Source of the DNA: Desulfovibrio sp.
GTDB taxonomy: Bacteria > Desulfobacterota > Desulfovibrionia > Desulfovibrionales > Desulfovibrionaceae
Direction: 5' to 3'
NCBI GenBank assembly: GCA_031281815.1
Contig: JAITEY010000229.1
Coordinates: 1 to 5,597 of the forward strand
Length of the DNA stretch: 5,597 bases
Under the pieces are notes generated by a model. It saw only the letters and a program-made list of their open reading frames with translations. It was not told the origin of the DNA and did not search any database. The translations under genes and the position numbers were made by a program. Below are positions 1 to 4,536 of this stretch, one piece after another. Positions within the stretch are counted from its first letter, which is position 1. The number at the start of each line of letters is the position of its first letter.

Positions 1-909
1 GCCGGCAGAGAACGCGCCGGGGAGGACAAACGTTGGGATCTGTCCTTTGTCAAAGGGCTCGCCGCGGATGTGCGCATCCAGGCCAAACGTATCAGGAAAA
101 GCAAGATGACGGCCGAAGACGCCCTTTTCACGGCCGTGCTGAGCAAGAACGCGTTTTCTCTGCGTTTCATGACGGACAAATTTTACAGCGGCGCGTGTGA
201 CCTGGATTTGCAGGGGACAGTGCAGCCGGACTCGTCGGTCAGGCTGCAACGGGGAGGGGTGCGCCTGCGCGGTGTTGCCCTGGAAGGACTGCTCGGCGAT
301 TACACCGGCGGACAATCCTGCGCGGGTACGACGGACCTGGACGCCGAGTTGAGCGGCGTCTTAACGCGCGGCTCGGATTACCCGGTCGGGCTTTCCGGCT
401 CCTGGAAGCTGAATATCAAAGACGGCATGTATCCGGCCTTTTTTTCCGGTCCTGACTCGCGGTTGCGCAACACCTTTTCCCGGGCGTCGGCATCAGGGCC
501 GCTGGATCGCGGCGTCATCCGCTCCGACAACTTCACGCTCAACGGTCCCATGGTGGATATGGAGGGCGGCGGCTGGTACGATCTGAACACCAGGGATCTG
601 GATATCAAAGTCAGTGTGACCTTTGCCAAAGTGCCGACGCTGCCCGTGCAGTTTTACGGGAACGCCTCTTCCCCGCGCATGAACATCCGCGGGGTGGATA
701 TGGTGCTGGAAACGATGCAGGCCGCCGGGTCCGGACTGTTCGGCCTGATCAGGGGCGTGCTTGAGCTTCCCGCCAAAGCGGTCACGGGCATAGGGTCGCT
801 CTTTGAAAAATCGGGTGCCCCGGCGCGGCAGGCGCCCCGGAGGCAGACGCCGGAAGCGGGCAAGGCCGCACCGCCCGTCCGGGGAAGCACACTGCCCATA
901 CGTCGCTGA
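1..909 (+). CDS. AsmA family protein, C-terminal part (5' end outside window)
   Basis: The frame is open from the first base, so the gene begins upstream; 302 residues are visible before the TGA at 907-909. The GTG at 70 is only an internal valine codon. The fragment has the beta-rich, glycine/aspartate-punctuated pattern of the AsmA C-terminal region: a stretch around residues 135-145 (W-x-LNIKDGMYPAFF), followed by alternating strands such as GPMVDMEGGGWYDL and DLDIKVSVTF. It ends in a short amphipathic segment and a basic, proline/alanine-rich tail that looks disordered. AsmA-like proteins are large, inner-membrane-anchored periplasmic proteins linked to outer-membrane assembly and lipid transport between membranes. 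The signal anchor would lie in the missing N-terminal part. The family assignment rests on the fold pattern, not on a catalytic motif. The stop lies 13 bases before the next start, but that gene is very different in composition, so an original operon is doubtful. Confidence 0.72.
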   Translation, partial: AGRERAGEDKRWDLSFVKGLAADVRIQAKRIRKSKMTAEDALFTAVLSKNAFSLRFMTDKFYSGACDLDLQGTVQPDSSVRLQRGGVRLRGVALEGLLGDYTGGQSCAGTTDLDAELSGVLTRGSDYPVGLSGSWKLNIKDGMYPAFFSGPDSRLRNTFSRASASGPLDRGVIRSDNFTLNGPMVDMEGGGWYDLNTRDLDIKVSVTFAKVPTLPVQFYGNASSPRMNIRGVDMVLETMQAAGSGLFGLIRGVLELPAKAVTGIGSLFEKSGAPARQAPRRQTPEAGKAAPPVRGSTLPIRR

Positions 910-922
910 AAGGAATAGTGCC

Positions 923-1462
923 ATGAAAATCAAATCACTGCACTTGGAAAATTTTCGCTGCTTTGAAAATTTTGATCTTGATTTTGATGAGCGACTAACT
1001 GTTCTGGTGGGTATGAACGGCACCGGGAAAACAGCAACTTTGGATGCCTTGATCCATTTTTTTGTCTATGCCGGGAATCAACAACTAAGAAGCAGTATTG
1101 ATTTATTCATCATTCCATTATCTGATGCGTCAATAAACGCCAAAAGTGACACCATCACTTACAATATAAGATTGGCTTGGCCTTCTACGTATGATGGCCT
1201 TCCAGATGAATTAAATTTCATTTTTAAGCGGAGGGCCGACCATTACAGTTATTTTTCTCTGATTCAAAGCGATATGCCGACCATGATTGCAAAATGGGAA
1301 AACGTCTATCATGCCCTTGAGACGGAAAATCCTTTATTCGCCGCTTACATGGCAGGACGCTTTATTGCTGAAGACGCGCATATTCCGCAAAATGCCTCCA
1401 CTGCATTGTCGCAAACCGCCGCTTTCGACAACGCTTTCAACCGCACCGGAGTTGTTGCTTAA
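923..1462 (+). CDS. AAA family (SMC/RecF-like) ATPase, truncated to its N-terminal part
   Basis: A 179-residue product. It opens with the typical SMC/RecF-like start, a beta strand and ENFRCFENF (residues 9-17), then the Walker A loop GMNGTGKT at residues 30-37. The rest matches the first lobe of overcoagulated 'AAA_23/AAA_15'-type ATPases, ending at FDNAFNRT. The signature (C) motif, Walker B, D-loop and any partner domain are all absent; intact relatives usually exceed 350 residues, so ATP hydrolysis is unlikely. The ATG at 923 is chosen because AAAGGA (909-914) sits 8 bases upstream and the family N-terminus begins right there; a longer reading from 803 would run through the AsmA gene. Base composition is markedly AT-rich (33% G+C at 1081-1140) compared with both flanks, a sign of transfer. 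Such ATPases occur in defence systems (OLD/Gabija-like, Septu PtuA-like, retron-linked), but no partner is left here to name one. It is probably a pseudogene, though expression of the short product cannot be excluded. Confidence 0.75.
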   Translation: MKIKSLHLENFRCFENFDLDFDERLTVLVGMNGTGKTATLDALIHFFVYAGNQQLRSSIDLFIIPLSDASINAKSDTITYNIRLAWPSTYDGLPDELNFIFKRRADHYSYFSLIQSDMPTMIAKWENVYHALETENPLFAAYMAGRFIAEDAHIPQNASTALSQTAAFDNAFNRTGVVA

Positions 1463-1576
1463 ATCCATTTTTTACTTCACCTTGACCTTCGTATCGTGGC
1501 TTTCTGCCGTAAACACGGAGTTCAGGACGTGCGCCTCTTTTCTGTCTTGAGTTCCCATACTTCTTTGCCATGCTGA
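1463..1576 (+). pseudogene. Possible relic of a MNT-type nucleotidyltransferase N-terminus
   Basis: Directly after the ATPase stop, and in the same frame, 37 codons read to a TGA at 1574-1576. They contain RIVAFCRKHGVQDVRLFSVLSS. This resembles the opening of small MNT nucleotidyltransferases (MNT-HEPN toxin-antitoxin type), which begin with a helix of the form I-x-x-FCRRH-x-I followed by a strand and the LFGS-x-LR motif. Here the glycine of LFGS is missing, and the D-x-D that should follow within about 15 residues is not present in any forward frame. There is no start codon. This is therefore at best a fragment left by deletion or recombination. The match is short and made by eye, so chance similarity is possible. 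Confidence 0.35.
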
Positions 1577-1646
1577 TTTCATAAAAACAGCTTTCACCGC
1601 AGCATAGAAAATTGTGTGACATTTATAAAACTCAGATGATCTTGGC

Positions 1647-2681
1647 ATGATACAACGCACGCAACACTCGTTGCTCGTTGAACAAGCTCAGGGACTCTGC
1701 CGTGAGCACAACGCCTCGTTGCTTTTCCTGACCCTGTTCGGCTCCACCCTGTACGGCACGGAAACGCCGGGCAAGTCCGATGTTGACGCGCGTGGAATTT
1801 TTCTGCCTTCCGTAGATTCCTTGATTCTGAACAAAGCGCCGAAGAGCCTGCATTTTTCCACAGGCAACAATGAACGCCGCAATCTCTCTTGGGATGTGGA
1901 TATCGACCTGTGGTCCGTGCAACACTGGCTGCTGAAACTTCTTCCCTCCGGCGACACCGGCGCGCTGGACGTATTGTTTTCGCCGTCGCACACGGCCTGC
2001 ACGTTGTACCGGCATCCGGCGCCGGCTGCGGTCTTCGCGAATCCCCTGCGGCTGATGGATACGGGCCGAGGCCGGGCCTATGCCGAATACAGCTTGGGCC
2101 AAGCAAAAAAATACGGCATCAAAGGTTCCCGTGTCGGCGCGTTGAAAGCGGTGCGCGCTTGGCTGAAAACGCTTTGCCCGGAGCCGCGGCCTGACGAGCG
2201 TTTGGAGAAATATCTGGATGCCCTTGCCGCATCCTGCCCCGACAACCGATTCTGCTCCGTCGTGACCGTGCGGGACGAACGCGCCCTGCAGTTGTGCGGC
2301 AAGCTTCATATGGGCTCGATCCGCACGCAAGAACTGGCCCGCAGGGTGGAGGCCGACATGCGGCGTTACGGCGCACGGGCCGAGGAAGCCGAACGCAACG
2401 AAGGGTTGGACTTCAAGGCTCTTTCCCACGCTCTGCGCGCTTTGGATCAGATGGAAGAATTGCTGCAAACCGGCAGCATCGTCTTTCCCTTACAAGGCCG
2501 AAAAGAATTGCTCGCCGTCAAGGAAGGCCGATATACTTGGCGGGAAATAGAACCGCGCATTCTGGAACGCTTGAAGGCGGTGGATGCGCTGCAGGAACAC
2601 GCACCCTTTGTCGGCGTTTACGATGCCGCCTTCGCCGAGGCCTGCGTACTGGCCTGTTATGACGGTTTCGCTACGCCGTGA
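1647..2681 (+). CDS. RlaP-like nucleotidyltransferase (DNA polymerase beta superfamily)
   Basis: A complete 344-residue protein. The nucleotidyltransferase core is clear: FGS at residues 31-33, followed by YGTETPGKSDVDARGIF (36-52). This gives the GS motif and the metal-binding pair D45/D47 in the arrangement G-S-x-x-Y-G-T-x(5,6)-S-D-x-D-x-R-G typical of the RlaP/YcgL group (Pfam PF10127, COG3541). A third acidic residue is expected in WDVDIDLWSVQHWLLKLL (82-98), probably D85 or D87. The helical half includes KKYGIKGSRVGALKAVRAWL, matching the lysine/arginine helix of the family. Relatives are thought to transfer nucleotides to RNA, and some sit in RNA-repair loci; the substrate here is unknown. 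The ATG at 1647 is the only good start before the GS motif, but no Shine-Dalgarno sequence precedes it, and the leader is the broken 1463-1646 stretch. Composition returns to GC-rich, unlike the ATPase fragment. It converges on hicB. No ligase or kinase of an RNA-repair operon is adjacent. Confidence 0.8.
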   Translation: MIQRTQHSLLVEQAQGLCREHNASLLFLTLFGSTLYGTETPGKSDVDARGIFLPSVDSLILNKAPKSLHFSTGNNERRNLSWDVDIDLWSVQHWLLKLLPSGDTGALDVLFSPSHTACTLYRHPAPAAVFANPLRLMDTGRGRAYAEYSLGQAKKYGIKGSRVGALKAVRAWLKTLCPEPRPDERLEKYLDALAASCPDNRFCSVVTVRDERALQLCGKLHMGSIRTQELARRVEADMRRYGARAEEAERNEGLDFKALSHALRALDQMEELLQTGSIVFPLQGRKELLAVKEGRYTWREIEPRILERLKAVDALQEHAPFVGVYDAAFAEACVLACYDGFATP

Positions 2682-2761
2682 GCCGCCGCGCCTGCCTATG
2701 TGATGCGCTTTGCCGAAGGCTTTTCCATCCCGACCGGATTAGAGGCGTGCCGACAAGAAGA

Positions 2762-3103
2762 TCAAGCGTGTTGAGCCACAAATTTTTGCAGGGCGGTCTC
2801 CATGAGAGTATGCACCGGAACACCGTCATATTCGGCTTTTTGAGCGATCCTGGCGTACAGTGCGGAGGAGACGGGAACCAAAACCTCCGAAACAGGCTTA
2901 TTCGGCTCTCGCCCTTTTTTACGGCAATACCGGACATAGCTGTCCACGTCCGCTTCAAAGACTTTGCGGATTTCATCAAGGGAAGGAGCATCAAAGATAA
3001 TTTGATCCTCAATGCCGATAACCTTTCCAATGAAGCATCCATCGTCTTTGCTGTATTGAATGAGAGATGTATAGCCTTTATATTCCAGAGTCGTATCGTT
3101 CAC
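2762..3103 (-). CDS. hicB: HicB family antitoxin
   Basis: A 113-residue antitoxin. Residues 8-50 form the degenerate RNase H-like HicB fold: YKGYTSLIQYSKDDGCFIGKV, then a short strand and the helix APSLDEIRKVFEADVDSYV. Residues 55-69 link to a C-terminal ribbon-helix-helix unit (VSEVLVPVSSALYARIAQKAE, then a final helix up to 110) that should bind the operon's operator. HicB proteins bind and block the HicA mRNA interferase and repress the operon. The start is GTG (3103-3101), overlapping the hicA stop as GTGA, with a strong AGGAG seven bases upstream (3111-3115). This points to translational coupling plus independent high-rate initiation, which suits an antitoxin made in excess. The gene ends 80 bases from the convergent nucleotidyltransferase. 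The identification is firm from fold pattern and gene order. Confidence 0.9.
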   Translation of the reverse strand: MNDTTLEYKGYTSLIQYSKDDGCFIGKVIGIEDQIIFDAPSLDEIRKVFEADVDSYVRYCRKKGREPNKPVSEVLVPVSSALYARIAQKAEYDGVPVHTLMETALQKFVAQHA

Positions 3104-3354
3104 GGCTTTACTCCTATTCTTTCGAGGTATGCGCGCAGTTCCTTGACCACATATTCCAACACCTCTTTTTGCGGATGCGGCCTGTGAGCATGGAATATCT
3201 TGCCGTCTTTATCAAAAATCACTCTCGAACCCTCATGTTCTTCAATTTCACAACCAACAGCCCCCAATAAGGACACCATATCATTCCATGGCAAGGCTTT
3301 GGGCATGCGCTTGGAAAAAACGGTTTCAAGGGTTTTCCGCTGTTTTTTGTTCAT
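3100..3354 (-). CDS. hicA: HicA family toxin (mRNA interferase)
   Basis: An 84-residue small basic protein with the double-stranded-RNA-binding-like HicA fold. Residues 9-30 carry LETVFSKRMPKALPWNDMVSLL, and residues 34-60 carry GCEIEEHEGSRVIFD through FHAHRPHP. HicA toxins cleave mRNA and are neutralised by HicB. The classical subfamily has its catalytic histidine in G-S-H; here the position reads GSR (41-43), with histidines in FHAHRPHP (54-60). From memory this is the normal state of one HicA branch with the LPW-x-D and HRPHP motifs, so it need not be inactive. The ATG at 3354 is preferred over one 14 codons upstream (3396), because the extra residues overlap the -35 and -10 promoter elements and the family begins near residue 1. 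No clear Shine-Dalgarno precedes it. It is first in the operon and overlaps hicB by four bases. Confidence 0.88.
   Translation of the reverse strand: MNKKQRKTLETVFSKRMPKALPWNDMVSLLGAVGCEIEEHEGSRVIFDKDGKIFHAHRPHPQKEVLEYVVKELRAYLERIGVKP
3111..3115 (-). promoter_or_regulatory. Strong ribosome binding site of hicB
   Basis: The minus strand reads AGGAG, then seven bases, then the GTG start of hicB. The site lies inside the end of hicA. It decides in favour of GTG 3103 and contrasts with the absence of a comparable site before hicA. Confidence 0.8.
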
Positions 3355-3359
3355 GCAGG

Positions 3360-3387
3360 ATCGTAGCACCCCCACCGAGCAAGTCAA
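3360..3387 (-). promoter_or_regulatory. Sigma70-type promoter of hicAB
   Basis: On the minus strand TTGACT (3387-3382) and TACGAT (3365-3360) are separated by 16 bases, and a TG one base upstream of the -10 (3368-3367) makes it an extended -10. Five bases separate the -10 from the hicA ATG, so the predicted transcription start falls on or next to the A of the start codon. Confidence 0.55.
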
Positions 3388-3611
3388 GAATTCCATGCTC
3401 TACGCGCTCCTGCCCGCCTTGATCCGGCCTCACCTGCTGCTCCCCGACTCCAGGACAGAAAATATCATCAACACTTCGGGACCTTTTTCCGACCCGAATT
3501 CATCACCGCGTATTTTTCTCAACTCGCCAGAAATACAAGAATTTTCCGACGCTGAAACCGTACCGCCGAACACCCTGCCGCAGCGCTCTTCATCTGAATT
3601 CCCGCTGGTAT

Positions 3612-3631
3612 CAACACTTCTCGAAGTGTTG
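3612..3631. repeat. Perfect 9-bp inverted repeat
   Basis: CAACACTTC and GAAGTGTTG flank a two-base centre. As DNA it could be an operator for a dimeric regulator; as RNA it would be an eight- to nine-pair hairpin. No T-run follows, so it is not a typical terminator. It sits about 250 bases from hicA and 300 from phd, far for either operon's own operator. Confidence 0.6.
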
Positions 3632-3678
3632 GCCGGAAATTTCAAAAATGAACGTTTGGCCCTTTACAAGGTTCATAA

Positions 3679-3722
3679 TTCGCGCTAGAAAATTTTCGCG
3701 CAGATTTCGCTCAGAAAATTTA
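3679..3722. repeat. Two imperfect AT-rich direct repeats with an embedded palindrome
   Basis: TTCGCGCTAGAAAATTT (3679-3695) recurs as TTCGCTCAGAAAATTT (3706-3721). The first copy contains the perfect palindrome GAAAATTTTC (3688-3697), flanked on both sides by GCGC at slightly different distance. The composition contrasts with the GC-rich surroundings. It could be a protein-binding iteron-like site, but two copies are too few to say. Confidence 0.45.
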
Positions 3723-3763
3723 ACCGGGTTTAGCGGAAAAGTTATGAGTCCGGCACAGTTCTT

Positions 3764-3780
3764 ACACACACACACACACA
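3764..3780. repeat. (AC)8 dinucleotide microsatellite
   Basis: A 17-base alternating AC run (eight units plus A) lies in the non-coding stretch about 150 bases before the phd-like gene. Tracts this long are uncommon in GC-rich bacterial DNA and are prone to slippage. Confidence 0.9.
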
Positions 3781-3839
3781 ACAATTTAGCTTCTTTACTT
3801 TGTCCCCGGCCCGCGCTACTTTCCACAACACACCCCCGT

Positions 3840-3868
3840 CGAAAACCCGCCGGGGCTTTTCGTGTTTT
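3840..3868. terminator. Terminator-like hairpin with T-rich tail
   Basis: CGAAAA (3840-3845) and TTTTCG (3857-3862) pair perfectly. They enclose CCC and GGG with a GCC loop and a small bulge, and TGTTTT follows. An alternative stem pairs CCCCG (around 3834) with CGGGG (3851-3855), followed by CTTTTCGTGTTTT. The A and T flanks let it work in either direction. Whatever transcript it ends is not visible: upstream there is no gene on the plus strand, and phd begins about 60 bases downstream, so it could also be a leader structure of that operon. Confidence 0.5.
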
Positions 3869-3913
3869 AGTCGCGCCTGCCGATGCCTCTTCAGCCGCGC
3901 CTTTCGGCACTCC

Positions 3914-3920
3914 GAGGAGG
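3914..3920 (+). promoter_or_regulatory. Ribosome binding site of the phd-like antitoxin
   Basis: GAGGAGG lies seven bases before the ATG at 3928. It fixes that start against an in-frame ATG at 3883, which has no such site and would add 15 residues unlike the family N-terminus. Confidence 0.8.
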
Positions 3921-3927
3921 TCGTGAC

Positions 3928-4143
3928 ATGTTGACCGTTTCCACGGCCAAAGCCAAAGGCGTGTTGTCCGAACTGACCAAGCGGGCTTCCGAAGGCGAAC
4001 CGGTGTTCATCGAACGCTACGGCAAGCCGATTGTGGCCCTGGTGCCGGCATCCTTTGTCCGTAAGGTCAAACGCATCGGCATTCTGGCCGGCAAACTCAC
4101 ACTCCCCGACAACTTGGGACGTCAGGCCGGCGGTCCTTCCTGA
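3928..4143 (+). CDS. Phd/YefM-family antitoxin
   Basis: A 71-residue protein with the Phd/YefM pattern: STAKAKGVLSELTKRASEGEPVFIERYGKPIVALVP over residues 5-40. This corresponds to the N-terminal dimer fold that binds the operator (the usual form is ...A-R-x-x-L-S-x-L-L-x-x-V...G-x-P-V-x-I-T-R-x-G-K-P-V-A-x-L-V). The C-terminal segment RIGILAGKLTLPDNL (49-63) matches the toxin-wrapping tail G-x-L-x-G-x-I-x-x-P-x-x-F/L of antitoxins paired with PIN toxins. The antitoxin should inhibit the following PIN protein and autoregulate the operon. Its TGA overlaps the toxin ATG by one base (TGATG), so the two are translationally coupled. No clear promoter is visible between the hairpin at 3840-3868 and the gene. 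Confidence 0.85.
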   Translation: MLTVSTAKAKGVLSELTKRASEGEPVFIERYGKPIVALVPASFVRKVKRIGILAGKLTLPDNLGRQAGGPS

Positions 4144-4526
4144 TGCGTGTGCTTCTGGACACCGACGTGCTGCTCCGGACCCTGGCGGGCGACCCTGCGG
4201 TAGAGAACATCCGGGATATTCTGCTGGCTGATGAAACGGAGATTTTCATCAGCGCCGTATCGTGGTGGGACATAGCCGCGCGCGTAGAATCCGGCAACTT
4301 GAAAGCCGACCTGCAGGAACTGCGCGAGGCGGCCGCTCAGAGCGGTTTCGTCGAACTGCCGTTGCGCGGTGAGCATGTCGGCGCTCTGCCCATGTTGTCC
4401 GGGTCCGGCCTCAAAGCATCTTCATTCGACCTCATGATTGCGGCCCAGGCAGAGGTTGAACCCCTGCGTCTGATATGCTCCGGCACGCAGCTTGCGGGGC
4501 GGACCGCTCTGTTGCTGCGGGTGTGA
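4143..4526 (+). CDS. PIN-domain toxin (VapC-like)
   Basis: A 127-residue PIN domain of the kind paired with Phd antitoxins. It opens with MRVLLDTDVLLRTL (first acidic residue D6), then ISAVSWWDIAARVESGNL (36-53), HVGALPMLSGSGLKASSFDLMIAAQAEVE (78-106) and LRLICSGTQL (108-117). VapC-type toxins are Mg2+-dependent ribonucleases with three or four acidic residues. Against the usual pattern, the second acidic residue is D43 instead of E in S-x-W-E-I. The DPFDR motif reads SSFDL, keeping only the D at 96. The last motif, normally T-x-D, reads CSG, so its D is lost. The overall length is normal and the frame is intact. It may be a weakened nuclease, a nuclease with altered specificity or an early-stage degenerate copy; the sequence cannot tell which. 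The stop lies 10 bases before the glycosyltransferase start. Confidence 0.82.
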   Translation: MRVLLDTDVLLRTLAGDPAVENIRDILLADETEIFISAVSWWDIAARVESGNLKADLQELREAAAQSGFVELPLRGEHVGALPMLSGSGLKASSFDLMIAAQAEVEPLRLICSGTQLAGRTALLLRV

Positions 4527-4536
4527 CGGGAACATC

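Larger units (their letters stand above)
3388..3927. other. 540-base stretch without a recognisable gene
   Basis: The stretch lies between the divergent hicAB and phd-vapC operons. Open frames exist on both strands (for example a plus-strand one from an ATG at 3395 to 3688, about 97 codons), but they lack ribosome binding sites and family motifs and are rich in P, S, N and E in the manner of chance frames. What it does hold is a perfect inverted repeat (3612-3631), AT-rich palindromic repeats (3679-3722), an AC microsatellite (3764-3780) and a terminator-like hairpin (3840-3868). I see no tRNA or transposase. It may be decayed mobile or regulatory DNA. Confidence 0.6.

Noticed and set aside
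803..922. Longer N-terminus for the ATPase fragment, starting inside the AsmA gene
   Set aside because: The extra 40 residues are basic arginine/proline sequence typical of an out-of-frame reading of the AsmA tail; the ribosome binding site and the family start both fit ATG 923.
947..958. GAAAATTTTCGC shared by the ATPase start and 3688-3699 as a possible duplication or attachment repeat
   Set aside because: In the ATPase it encodes the conserved ENFR motif and similarity does not extend beyond 12 bases, so coincidence is the simpler reading.
1601..1640. TATAAA (1624-1629) as a -10 box for the nucleotidyltransferase
   Set aside because: No -35 element at 16-18 bases upstream; the stretch is AT-rich debris where such a hexamer is expected by chance.
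1437..1660. Small minus-strand open frames of about 60 codons over the broken stretch
   Set aside because: No ribosome binding site or recognisable domain; the plus-strand reading offers a better, though weak, explanation.
1632..2468. Long minus-strand open frame opposite the nucleotidyltransferase (278 codons)
   Set aside because: It is a shadow of a GC-rich gene; no family motif, and the plus-strand frame has a full catalytic core.
2712..2724. GCCGAAGGC followed by TTTT as a terminator between the convergent nucleotidyltransferase and hicB
   Set aside because: Only three base pairs with a three-base loop; too weak to call.
3395..3688. Plus-strand open frame of about 97 codons divergent from hicA
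   Set aside because: No ribosome binding site, no motif, composition of a chance frame rich in P, S, N and E; its upstream extension is antisense to hicA.
3611..3910. Minus-strand open frame of 99 codons
   Set aside because: It reads through the AC tract as alternating C and V and through the terminator-like hairpin; no supported start or motif.
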